This document shows, piece by piece, positions 8,651-16,322 of a stretch of DNA of 46,715 nucleotides. Positions within the stretch are counted from its first letter, which is position 1; the number at the start of each line of letters is the position of its first letter. Where the stretch lies: contig JAGQZV010000005.1 of the NCBI GenBank assembly GCA_020435295.1, forward strand, positions 1-46,715, in the 5' to 3' direction. The position numbers and the translations under genes were made by a program. The stretch is from Bdellovibrionales bacterium. Its GTDB lineage: Bacteria > Bdellovibrionota > FAC87 > UBA2466 > JACKAF01. Under the pieces are notes generated by a model. That model was not told the origin of the DNA. It saw only the letters and a list, made by a program, of their open reading frames with translations, and did no database searches.

Positions 8651-9360
8651 GACAAGACCTCCCTTATGATTCCCTCAGCTGCAGCGTAGTCCTCGGGAAC
8701 CCCAATGTCGATAAATCTGCCGGTTGAAATAAAGCCGTAGACGTTTTTTTTGGACTTGAGCCAATTCGGCATCAGATCGTCTTCCAAGGACCGGGGCCCC
8801 TTTTCTCCAAGAGTGTCCGTAAACAGTGAGGCTCGCGCCAAATATGCCCCCCCGTTCACGAGCATCCGGCCTTGGCCGGCTTCTCGCTTACGAATGGAGG
8901 CGACGCGGCCATCCTCCTCCATGTCTATGCCACTATAACGATCGTTGGCGTCCACAGAATGCAACGCCAACGTCAGATCCGCCTGCTTGGCCCGATGAAA
9001 AGTCAGAAGATGGTCAAGCTTGACCTCAAAAAACGTATCCCCATTAAGGATTAAGAAAGTTTCGTCTTTGTCACGCAGCTTCTCCAGCGCCAGCAAGAGT
9101 CCCCCGCCCGTCCCAAGCGGCTCATTTTCGACTGAGTAGTCGAGCTCCACACCGTCGTAGCGGTCGCCAAAGTGGTCTTGGATCTTCCCCGCCATGTAAC
9201 TGACTGCCAAGATGGCACGAGTAACGCCTTCACGCTCCCAGTAATCCAGCTGGTGTTCCAGAAAAGGGCGCCCGGCAATAGGGGCCATCGGCTTGGGAAG
9301 ATCCGGTACGGCGCTTCGTAGCCTTTTACCCAACCCCCCTGCTAAGACAATCGCTTCCAT
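8647..9360 (-). CDS. hddC: D-glycero-alpha-D-manno-heptose 1-phosphate guanylyltransferase HddC
   Basis: This 237-residue nucleotidyltransferase starts with IVLAGGLGKRLR, followed by a conserved lysine in the LPKPMAPIAGRPF segment, as in sugar-1-phosphate nucleotidyltransferases. LNGDTFF near residue 100 is the metal-binding aspartate loop, and FIDIGVPEDYAAAE closes the fold. The short length and the lack of a C-terminal beta helix match HddC and related guanylyltransferases. HddC activates heptose 1-phosphate with GTP to make GDP-heptose. The gene overlaps gmhA by 4 bp and shares an operon with hddA, which supports heptose specificity. Mannose-1-phosphate activity cannot be ruled out by sequence alone. 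Confidence 0.87.
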   Translation of the reverse strand: MEAIVLAGGLGKRLRSAVPDLPKPMAPIAGRPFLEHQLDYWEREGVTRAILAVSYMAGKIQDHFGDRYDGVELDYSVENEPLGTGGGLLLALEKLRDKDETFLILNGDTFFEVKLDHLLTFHRAKQADLTLALHSVDANDRYSGIDMEEDGRVASIRKREAGQGRMLVNGGAYLARASLFTDTLGEKGPRSLEDDLMPNWLKSKKNVYGFISTGRFIDIGVPEDYAAAEGIIREVLS

Positions 9361-9390
9361 TCGTTCTCTAAATTTCTCGGACCACCCGCT

Positions 9391-10560
9391 TTAGGGCACG
9401 GAGTCCGTGAGGGTCTTGCGCAAATGTTCAATTTGCGGACGCAAGTCCATGGGTGCATTCCCCACAAAAAAACCGCGATCATGCGCTGTGTAAGCGTTCT
9501 TGATCTCGCCCACCGTATCGTAATCAAAATACTTGATCACGTCATGCTGCAGGAAATTTCCGCCCGTAATAATGCGATATTCTATTCCCGCTTCTCGCAA
9601 CTTCTCGCGCACGTGATCTCTATTCGCATCAAACTCAGGGTTCAAGATAAGCGTAAAGGAAAACCACGAGCTCTTGCCATTCTCTTTTTGAATAATAAAA
9701 CGCGGATCGTCCCCAAAAAGCCCGACGAAGACCTCAGCATTTTTACGGCGCTGCTCCACCATGGAGTCCAGTTTCTTCAACTGCTCAATACCGATCGCCC
9801 CGGATAGCTCCAAAGGCCGGGCGTTGTAGCCGGGCAGAATGAAGCGGTACGCTTCGTAAAAGTCGTCCACAGACTTCTTGTAAAGCGGTGAGCTTGCAGG
9901 CAGATTGCGAGTCCAACCATGCGCCCTCAAACAGAGCGCTAGGTGGTACAGCTCCTCGTCGTCCGTCACAATGACCCCGCCTTCCATCGTAGAGATGTGG
10001 TGGGAAAAAAAAGTGCTAAAGGTACCGAAATGGCCAAAGGTTCCACAAGCCTTACCGTTTAATTCGGCTCCCATCGACTCGCAGTTATCTTCGAAGAAAA
10101 TCAAATTGTGTTTATCGGCGAACTGGCGCATGACATCGAGGGCAGCCGGATTGCCTAGAATACTCACTCCCACAATCATGCGGGTTTTAGGCGTAAGCGC
10201 CGCTTCTAACTGGCTTACGTCCATGTTCAGTGTCTGCAAATCCACATCCACAAAACGCAGTTTTAATCCATACTGCTGGAGTGGGTAAAACGTCGTAGAC
10301 CAAGAAATGCAAGGCACGATCACTTCGTCTCCCCGCTGGAGTGGGGCTTTGCTCCTGTAAAACAGGCAGCCAACGCCTACCAAATTGGCCGCCGATCCCG
10401 AACCCACCATCACGGCATGCTTACTACCAAACTTGCTCGCAAAGTCCTTTTCAAACGCCGCCACGTTCTCGCCCATAGTAAAGCGGCCGCTATCCACTAC
10501 CTTCTGAATCGCATCGAGTTCTTCTTTACCCCACGTGGAACACGCAAGTTCATACTTCAT
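9391..10560 (-). CDS. colD: ColD-like GDP-4-keto-6-deoxy-D-mannose 3-dehydratase (PLP-dependent)
   Basis: The 389-residue protein belongs to the DegT/DnrJ/EryC1/StrS fold but lacks the Schiff-base lysine. At the usual lysine position it reads FFSHHISTMEGG, with His187 where ColD of E. coli O55 has catalytic His188. From memory, long stretches match ColD: SRFTMGE-like N-terminal region, IVPCISWSTTFYPLQQYGL, EDNCESMGA, RAHGWTRNLP and PGYNARPLELSGAIGIEQLKK. ColD removes the C3 hydroxyl of GDP-4-keto-6-deoxymannose using PLP and glutamate and needs no iron-sulfur cluster, which gives GDP-4-keto-3,6-dideoxymannose. It lies 2 bp after the E1 beta gene. The Gmd-type dehydratase needed for the substrate is not in view. 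The true substrate could be a GDP-heptose derivative, given the hdd genes. Confidence 0.85.
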   Translation of the reverse strand: MKYELACSTWGKEELDAIQKVVDSGRFTMGENVAAFEKDFASKFGSKHAVMVGSGSAANLVGVGCLFYRSKAPLQRGDEVIVPCISWSTTFYPLQQYGLKLRFVDVDLQTLNMDVSQLEAALTPKTRMIVGVSILGNPAALDVMRQFADKHNLIFFEDNCESMGAELNGKACGTFGHFGTFSTFFSHHISTMEGGVIVTDDEELYHLALCLRAHGWTRNLPASSPLYKKSVDDFYEAYRFILPGYNARPLELSGAIGIEQLKKLDSMVEQRRKNAEVFVGLFGDDPRFIIQKENGKSSWFSFTLILNPEFDANRDHVREKLREAGIEYRIITGGNFLQHDVIKYFDYDTVGEIKNAYTAHDRGFFVGNAPMDLRPQIEHLRKTLTDSVP

Positions 10561-10562
10561 AG

Positions 10563-11600
10563 CTAGTTCACCATCTTCTTTACTGCTTTTTTGATCGTCT
10601 CAACGTTTGGATAGTAGAGTTGCTCCAGCTTGTACCCCGCCGGCGTTGGCACATCAGGAAGGCCCACTCTGGCGACCGGCGCTTTGAGTGCAGAGAAACA
10701 CTTCTCCGCTGCCACAAAACCCACCTCCGCGCAAACTCCACCACGTTCCCATCCGGTATCGACGACTAGAAGCTTGCCGGTCTTTTTCACGGTTTCGACG
10801 ATAATCTCTTCGTCGAGAGGCTTAATAGAACGGAGGTCGACGACCTCTACCGAAATACCCTCTTCTTCGAGTTCATCCGCGGCCCGAATGGAAAGGTCCA
10901 GGATGTGGGACGTGCCCACAATACTCACATCCGTTCCACGCCGTCGGTACGTCCCTTTACCAAAGGGAACGGTATAAAAGCCCTCCGGCACAACTCCCTT
11001 GGTGCGGGTGAGCCAGCGGTGTTCAATAATCACCACGGGGTTGTTGTCCGCAATGGCGGCAAGCATCATGCCTTTGGCATCAAAAGGTGTACTGGGCATG
11101 ATCACTTTTAGACCCGGTACGCCCACGAGCATTCCCTGAACGGCCTGAGAATGCTGCGCTCCGGATCCCCAACCGCGGCCAATCGCTGCCCAAATCACAA
11201 AGGGAACATTGTTTTTCCCTTCATCCAAGTAGCAAATCTTGGAAGCGTGAGTCACTAACTGGTTCATGGACAAAAGTATGAAGTCAGGCCGATTGTGCGT
11301 CATTACGGGCCGAATGCCGCCGACAGCCGCTCCAGTAATGATCCCCGTCATCCCTTCTTCCGAAAGCGGGACATCAAAAACCCGTTCACCGCCAAATTTT
11401 TCCTGCAACCCTTTGGTCACGCCAAAGCTGGCAGCGGGATCGTCTACACCTTGTCCTAAGACAATAACCTTCTTGTCCATCTCCATCGCTATGGAGAGTG
11501 CCTCGTTCAGGGCGTCAACGTAGGACAACACGCGCCCCTGTTCCGAAGAAAGAACGCTTTCTCTTGTTTGTGCTCTAATGAGTGCTTCTGCCCACGGCAT
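10563..11600 (-). CDS. Thiamine-diphosphate enzyme, E1 beta subunit (transketolase-like)
   Basis: This 345-residue protein matches the beta subunit of 2-oxoacid dehydrogenase E1. PLSEEGMTG at 78-86 contains the glutamate (Glu81) that activates thiamine diphosphate. GAQHSQ at 147-152 carries the conserved active-site His150, and the C-terminal transketolase domain follows (VEVVDLRSIKPLDEE). In place of the usual E1 beta acidic motif it has RPVMTHNRPDFILL, a version I associate with E1-like pairs found in polysaccharide clusters. It overlaps the E1 alpha gene by 26 bp. No lipoyl E2 or E3 gene is nearby, so oxidative decarboxylation to acyl-CoA is unlikely. Transfer of a two-carbon unit to a keto-sugar is the favoured inference. 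Known analogues are PDH-E1-like pairs implicated in branched sugars of avilamycin and aldgamycin. Confidence 0.85.
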   Translation of the reverse strand: MPWAEALIRAQTRESVLSSEQGRVLSYVDALNEALSIAMEMDKKVIVLGQGVDDPAASFGVTKGLQEKFGGERVFDVPLSEEGMTGIITGAAVGGIRPVMTHNRPDFILLSMNQLVTHASKICYLDEGKNNVPFVIWAAIGRGWGSGAQHSQAVQGMLVGVPGLKVIMPSTPFDAKGMMLAAIADNNPVVIIEHRWLTRTKGVVPEGFYTVPFGKGTYRRRGTDVSIVGTSHILDLSIRAADELEEEGISVEVVDLRSIKPLDEEIIVETVKKTGKLLVVDTGWERGGVCAEVGFVAAEKCFSALKAPVARVGLPDVPTPAGYKLEQLYYPNVETIKKAVKKMVN

Positions 11601-12639
11601 CTTTATTTACCTCGTATTGAATGCGTTCGCTATAAACATGGGTTGCCAAATCTGACTCGTCAGGTTCGGGACTGTTTCGAGCAAAATCGTAGGCCTCTTC
11701 GAATTCTCGCGCTATTTCCTCTTCCATCTCCGCCCTATCGGCATCCGACAACAGATGGTTCGACTTCAGGAAATTGAAATAACTTTCGATGGGACAAACT
11801 TTCTTCCAGTCCACAAGCTCTGCGGGATCGCGATACCCCTTTGAATTGTCATCCCCCGCCCCTCCGTGGCCACGCCAACGGTAGACACGCGACTCTACGA
11901 AATAGGGCCCGTCACCACTCAGCGCCCCCTCGCGGGCCTTGGCGACCGCTTCATATACCTCAACAACGTTAGAGCCATCTACGACCCTGCTCGTGGCGCC
12001 AAAAGCTTCCGCTTTTTTCCATAGCTCGACGTTTTCCGGCTGGCGCTTGTAGAGGGGCGTAAAAACCGAGAAAAAATTATTCTCACAGAAAAAAACTACC
12101 GGGAGTTTCTTGAGTGCCGCAAAATTGATCGCTTCCCACACAACTCCCTCTTCCGCGGCCCCATCGCCGAATGTGCACATGTTCACACGCTTTACGCCTT
12201 GAAGCTTAGCTGCCAACGCGAGCCCCACGGCTATGGGAACGTTACCACCGCAAATCGCTGAAGAGCCCGCCATCCCCACACTTTGATCAATGAGGTGCAT
12301 GGATCCGCCGCGCGATCCCGCACAACCATTCTTGCGGCAAAAAAACTCGGAAAGCATCGCCTTGAGATCACCTCCCTTGGCCAAATACACGCCATGAGTC
12401 CGGTGACTCGCATAGACCAAATCTTCTTTGCTCAGCGGCGCACAGGCACCGACGCACGAGGCTTCTTGGCCGATCACCAAGTGGATGGGGGTCTTCATCT
12501 CATCCTCGTGATAATGCGCCTCTACGCCCTCTTCGATTCGGCGGATGCGCAGCATAGAATAAAACAGATCAGTTAATGTCTCTTTTCCGAGCGTCGTTTT
12601 TGTATCCGCAAACGCTTTACCTTTGTATCCGTATTTCAC
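11575..12639 (-). CDS. Thiamine-diphosphate enzyme, E1 alpha subunit
   Basis: This is a 354-residue E1 alpha-type subunit. It has HRTHG at 79-83, like the YRxHG motif of E1 alpha, and the thiamine-diphosphate motif that begins GDGAAEEG at 158-165 and ends in ENN at 186-188. GSRGGSMHL near 108-116 is also typical. I chose the GTG at 12639 as start. It lies one base after the stop of the preceding gene and has GAGAGG upstream, whereas the longer reading frame only runs back through the preceding gene. With the beta subunit it should form an alpha2-beta2 heterotetramer that decarboxylates a 2-oxoacid, probably pyruvate, to a hydroxyethyl-thiamine intermediate. Its place between colD-like and fcl-like genes suggests carbon-carbon bond formation on a nucleotide sugar. 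Confidence 0.85.
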   Translation of the reverse strand: MKYGYKGKAFADTKTTLGKETLTDLFYSMLRIRRIEEGVEAHYHEDEMKTPIHLVIGQEASCVGACAPLSKEDLVYASHRTHGVYLAKGGDLKAMLSEFFCRKNGCAGSRGGSMHLIDQSVGMAGSSAICGGNVPIAVGLALAAKLQGVKRVNMCTFGDGAAEEGVVWEAINFAALKKLPVVFFCENNFFSVFTPLYKRQPENVELWKKAEAFGATSRVVDGSNVVEVYEAVAKAREGALSGDGPYFVESRVYRWRGHGGAGDDNSKGYRDPAELVDWKKVCPIESYFNFLKSNHLLSDADRAEMEEEIAREFEEAYDFARNSPEPDESDLATHVYSERIQYEVNKDAVGRSTH

Positions 12640-12640
12640 T

Positions 12641-13594
12641 TTATAAGGCCTCTCTATTGTCCAAAAACCACTCGTATGTTTCCCGAATGCCTGCTTTAAG
12701 TTCAATCTTCGCTGCCCAGCCCAACTCTTCCAACCTGGAACTGTCGAGCAATTTTCTGGGCGATCCATCTGGGTGGCTGGCATCGAACTCAATCGTACCC
12801 CCAAACCCAATAACGTCAGCTACAATGCTGGCAAGTTCACGGATCGAATAATCCTCTCCGACTCCGATATTAATCGGATATTGCAAATCGGCTGGAGCAC
12901 GGAGCAACAAAAACAGGCTCGCATCCACGATATCGTCCGCGTGCACGAATTCACGACGGGGGGTTCCAGTTCCCCAAAGCGTGATACTCTTTTGGTTGCC
13001 AACTTTGGCGTCGTGAAACTTACGGATGAGAGCCGAAAGTACATGCGAAGACTTTGGATCAAAATCGTCATTGGGTCCGTACGCATTGTTCGGAATGGCC
13101 ACCATGAAGCGGTTTCCGCCATACTGGGCATTGTACGACAAACAGGTGATGAGACCTGCCAGCTTTGCTACCGCGTAGGGCAAACTGGTGTCTTCCGGGC
13201 GCCCCGCAAATAGACTGCTTTCCTGCATCGGCTGCAAACACTCCCGCGGGTACATGCAGGAAGAGCCAAAGAACAAGAACTTTTCAACCCCCGTTTGGTA
13301 GGCCGCTTTAATCACGCTCAACTGAATATCCAAGTTTTCGGTGATGAACTCTGCCGGGTGATCTCGGTTTTCAACGATCCCACCCACGCGTGCCGCACAG
13401 AGAAGCACCACTTTGGGACGTTTTAACTGGAAATACTCAAGCACGGCTCTTTGATCGGTGAGATCAAGGGCCTCGCGCCCTTCGGTCAAAACATTGGTAA
13501 ACCCGTCTTTTTCAAAACGGCGTAAGAAAGCGGACCCGATCAACCCCCGGTGACCCGCAACAAATATTGGTGTGTCCTTGGGTAGCTGCTGCAT
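12641..13594 (-). CDS. GDP-L-fucose/GDP-L-colitose synthase-like epimerase-reductase
   Basis: The 317-residue extended SDR is closely similar along its length to E. coli Fcl (WcaG). FVAGHRGLIGS is the NADP-binding loop. GSSCMYP holds the catalytic Ser and Cys, PYAVAKLAG the Tyr and Lys, and DPKSSHVLSALI the His that corresponds to Fcl His179. TPRREFVHADD and DGSPRKLLDSSRL complete the family pattern. Keeping both Cys and His predicts C5 or C3/C5 epimerisation plus 4-keto reduction. Next to a ColD-like dehydratase, the obvious role is ColC (GDP-colitose synthase). If a two-carbon branch is added at C4 first, it would instead act on that product or on a parallel GDP-sugar. It is tightly coupled to hddA upstream (3 bp) and E1 alpha downstream (1 bp). 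Confidence 0.83.
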   Translation of the reverse strand: MQQLPKDTPIFVAGHRGLIGSAFLRRFEKDGFTNVLTEGREALDLTDQRAVLEYFQLKRPKVVLLCAARVGGIVENRDHPAEFITENLDIQLSVIKAAYQTGVEKFLFFGSSCMYPRECLQPMQESSLFAGRPEDTSLPYAVAKLAGLITCLSYNAQYGGNRFMVAIPNNAYGPNDDFDPKSSHVLSALIRKFHDAKVGNQKSITLWGTGTPRREFVHADDIVDASLFLLLRAPADLQYPINIGVGEDYSIRELASIVADVIGFGGTIEFDASHPDGSPRKLLDSSRLEELGWAAKIELKAGIRETYEWFLDNREAL

Positions 13595-13597
13595 TGT

Positions 13598-14596
13598 TCA
13601 ACCCAGCCCATTCGGTTGGTAGAGAACAATCTTGCTGCCCGAATTCTCGAAACGAAAGGGCACGTGGATAAAATGTTTAAGCGCCTCTTGGACCTGCGAC
13701 CGCGTTTCAGGTTTCACAAAAAGACAGAGAAACCCGCCTCCCCCAGCACCAAGCAGTTTGCCGCCAATGGCACCCGCAGAGCGAGCCACATCATAAATTT
13801 CGTCAATCTTCGGCGTGGAAACTTGATCGGAGAGCGACTTTTTCAGCTCCCAGTTTTCGTGCATCAATTCCCCGAAGTATTCGAGCGGCGTCTGGTCTCG
13901 CTGTACGATGGCAATGGCTTCGTCCACCATGGCGTGCATTTTTAAAAGAGCCTTCTCACGATTTTTAAAATTATCAATTTTGCTTTTCGCAATCTTAGAA
14001 GCCGTCCGCGAGAAGCCTGTAAAGAACAGCATCAGGTGGGATTCGAACTGTTGTTTGCGCTCTTTGGAAAGAATCATGGGCGATACGTCGAAGCTTCCGT
14101 CCCGCTTGAACTTGATGTGATTAAAGCCCCCAAACGCGGCGCAGATCTGGTCCTGCGAGCCCACATGTTCTTTGATTACATTCTGCTCGATGTGCAAAGC
14201 CTGGGCGGCGAGTTCCTCACTAGAAATGCGTTGCCCGCGCAGCGCGTATACTGCGTTGATCAATCCCACGGTGAACGCGGAGCTGGTTCCCAATCCAGAA
14301 CGCGCCGGCAGATCACCGTCATAGTGAATCTCAAGCCCCGCTTCTTGCCCCAGTTCGCAGAGCACCGCCTTAGCAGCAGGGTGATCCATTTCCGAAGGGT
14401 GATTTACCGTCTCAATATTTGAATACACCAGGCGAAATTTGTGTTCGAAAAACGGGGGCAACAACCGACAACTAATATAAGAATACTTGTCAAAAGTCGT
14501 CGCCAGAACCTGTCCGCTATTCTTGGTGTACCAGGCAGGGTAATCAGTCCCTCCGCCAAAAAACGAAATGCGAAAAGGTGTACGACTAATGATCAT
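13598..14596 (-). CDS. hddA: D-glycero-alpha-D-manno-heptose 7-phosphate kinase HddA
   Basis: This 332-residue GHMP-family kinase opens with ISRTPFRISFFGGGTDYP, typical of HddA. It has the ATP-binding motif PARSGLGTSSA at 97-107, the EHVGSQDQICAAFGG segment, and the C-terminal GHMP motif GGKLLGAGGGGF. HddA phosphorylates C1 of D-glycero-D-manno-heptose 7-phosphate on the alpha face to give the 1,7-bisphosphate, feeding the GDP-heptose branch. With gmhA and hddC in the same operon, three of the four steps are present, and only GmhB is missing. A GGAG lies upstream of the ATG at 14596. An L-fucose kinase-like activity is a less likely alternative. Confidence 0.9.
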   Translation of the reverse strand: MIISRTPFRISFFGGGTDYPAWYTKNSGQVLATTFDKYSYISCRLLPPFFEHKFRLVYSNIETVNHPSEMDHPAAKAVLCELGQEAGLEIHYDGDLPARSGLGTSSAFTVGLINAVYALRGQRISSEELAAQALHIEQNVIKEHVGSQDQICAAFGGFNHIKFKRDGSFDVSPMILSKERKQQFESHLMLFFTGFSRTASKIAKSKIDNFKNREKALLKMHAMVDEAIAIVQRDQTPLEYFGELMHENWELKKSLSDQVSTPKIDEIYDVARSAGAIGGKLLGAGGGGFLCLFVKPETRSQVQEALKHFIHVPFRFENSGSKIVLYQPNGLG

Positions 14597-14621
14597 CTCT
14601 GGTCTCCATCTACCCTCCCCT

Positions 14622-16136
14622 TTACGGGGCGTCTACCGAGTAGATCTTGCGCTTTAAAGTAATCTTGTTCATCTCATTCAGATTCGCGACTACGTCTGGA
14701 CCAAACTTCTCCTCAACCATTTTCAAGTAGCGCGGGTTTGTGAAGTACTTCACGAACGCTTGGTCCCGGAACTTCAACACTTCGCCGTTAGTCAACTTCT
14801 CGGTACGCAGCGGAAAGGACTCATAACTATGCTGAGAATAACCGATCCAATTGTCCGGCAACGCCCAGCCCTGTTCTTCCGCCATAGAGTAGAGTTTGGA
14901 GCCCGGGTAAGCCATGGCGCTGTAGAAGTTAGCAAACTCACAATTCGCTTCTATCGCCAGCTCGAGCGTTTCCTCCATAGAGTCGTGCGTATCGTCCGGG
15001 AGCCCGAAAATATAATTGCCGATGATGTTGATACCCGCGGCCTGAATTTTGCGCACGGTCTTAAGGATATCCTCTCCACCGAAACGCCCTTTTTCCACGC
15101 CATCGCGTACGTGTTTGCTTCCTGACTCGATGCCCAAAGCGAGCCAACGGAACCCTGCACGCTTCAACTTATCGAGGAACTCATCGCGTACTGTATCGAC
15201 ACGCGCGTACGCCCAAATGTTGAGATTGTAATCCCTCTCGATGAGCAAGTCGCACAAACCCATGACGTGCTCTTTGTTGAGCACAAACATCTCATCGACA
15301 AATTTGATGTTCCTCACCCCATACTTGGAGTGCAGCAAATCGATTTCTTTGGCAACGGCGGCAGGTGACCACATCCTGTACGACGGCTTGCCAAACGGTG
15401 CGTTAATACAACAGAAAGAACACTTAAATGGACACCCCAGACTCGTGTGCATCGACACATAGGGCTTGCGATTATGGATGTCCTCAAATGCGTGCCAGTT
15501 GTGACAACGGTAGCGGTCCATAGGAAGTAGGTCCCACGCGACTCCCGGCATTTCCTCATCCAGATTATCCATCAGTGAGCCGGCCGGAGTGGAACAAACG
15601 CTGTCACCCTTCCAAAAATAGAGGCTGGGAATGTTTTCAAGTTTGGGTGCCCCTTCTAGGAGGTTCTTAGCCGCAAGGTAAATTGTCTCCGGGCCTTCGC
15701 CACTACAAACAAAATCGACTGACTCCTCGCGTAAGGTGCGCTCCGGTAGCGCCGCAGGGTGCGTCCCCGTCATCAGGATCGCAGTCTTGGGGCTGCGCGC
15801 TTTGATTTCGGCGCAAATCTTTCCAGCCGCCGGCATATTTTGAGTAGAAGCGGACGGTTGGAAGCCATACACGACCACAGCGACTAGTGTAGGTTTGTAA
15901 TGTTCCACCGTGATGTCCGCGACCTGCTCGGGCGACAGCCCAAAAGGCGGCGCATCAAGAATGTCTACACTCAACCCTTTGTTGCGTAGGTATGTCGCAA
16001 AAAGGCCCGCCAAGGACGGCGGCTCGATCGCAGAAAACTCATTTGCCAGCTGCTGGTAAACCGCGTGCAAACTTCCGGGATTGATCAGCAAAACGTCCAC
16101 CGACTTCTGATTTTTGAGTTCTTCTAAGGACCTCAA
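14622..16136 (-). CDS. Cobalamin-binding-domain radical SAM enzyme (class B type)
   Basis: The 504-residue protein has an N-terminal B12-binding-like Rossmann domain (VDVLLINPGS, LMTGTHPAALPE, VCSGEGPE). A radical SAM core follows with the cluster motif Cys235, Cys239, Cys242 (CPFKCSFC), then IKFVDEMF and LGIESGS. Members include methylases of unactivated carbon and other enzymes; the exact reaction here is unknown. It is the first gene of the operon that holds the GDP-sugar genes, so modification of a sugar or lipid carrier, for example C-methylation, is a reasonable guess. The start is a TTG at 16136. An AAGGAG at 16143-16148, six bases upstream, supports it over the later in-frame GTG. Confidence 0.85.
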   Translation of the reverse strand: MRSLEELKNQKSVDVLLINPGSLHAVYQQLANEFSAIEPPSLAGLFATYLRNKGLSVDILDAPPFGLSPEQVADITVEHYKPTLVAVVVYGFQPSASTQNMPAAGKICAEIKARSPKTAILMTGTHPAALPERTLREESVDFVCSGEGPETIYLAAKNLLEGAPKLENIPSLYFWKGDSVCSTPAGSLMDNLDEEMPGVAWDLLPMDRYRCHNWHAFEDIHNRKPYVSMHTSLGCPFKCSFCCINAPFGKPSYRMWSPAAVAKEIDLLHSKYGVRNIKFVDEMFVLNKEHVMGLCDLLIERDYNLNIWAYARVDTVRDEFLDKLKRAGFRWLALGIESGSKHVRDGVEKGRFGGEDILKTVRKIQAAGINIIGNYIFGLPDDTHDSMEETLELAIEANCEFANFYSAMAYPGSKLYSMAEEQGWALPDNWIGYSQHSYESFPLRTEKLTNGEVLKFRDQAFVKYFTNPRYLKMVEEKFGPDVVANLNEMNKITLKRKIYSVDAP

Positions 16137-16322
16137 CGCGCACTCCTTGCGAACTTAGAATAGTGTTCCCCAAGTTGTCCCGCTCACTACTTGGCACTGT
16201 CAACTTTTTTGTAGAAATTTGGGCACTTTCCGTGACTCTGAGCGGCTGAAATGCCTTGTCAAAGGTAGAACTTGCTGGGGCGGCTTTTCTACCCTAAAAG
16301 TAAGGGTACGAAAAGAGGGTTC
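16137..16322. other. Divergent intergenic region between two polysaccharide units
   Basis: These 186 bases separate the minus-strand operon (first codon TTG at 16136) from the plus-strand unit starting at 16323. They must hold both promoters, but I see no convincing sigma70 boxes. They contain the minus-strand Shine-Dalgarno AAGGAG (16143-16148), a T-rich stretch near 16205-16211 and the inverted repeat described separately. No gene is evident. Confidence 0.5.
16284..16315 (+). promoter_or_regulatory. Inverted repeat / RNA hairpin in the leader of the methyltransferase gene
   Basis: CTTTTC-TACCCT (16284-16295) is followed by a 7-base loop and AGGGTA-C-GAAAAG (16303-16315), giving twelve pairs with one bulged C. 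The 3' arm runs into the AGAGGG ribosome-binding sequence at 16314-16319. The structure could therefore hide or expose translation initiation, or the DNA palindrome could be an operator. No T-run follows, so it is not a classical terminator. Confidence 0.5.

Noticed and set aside
10563-12639. Housekeeping pyruvate dehydrogenase E1
   Set aside because: No E2 or E3 is nearby, and the genes are embedded in a polysaccharide operon between sugar-nucleotide enzymes.
11575-12810. Longer E1 alpha with 57 extra N-terminal residues
   Set aside because: The extension lies wholly within the fcl-like gene, and the GTG at 12639 has a ribosome-binding site.
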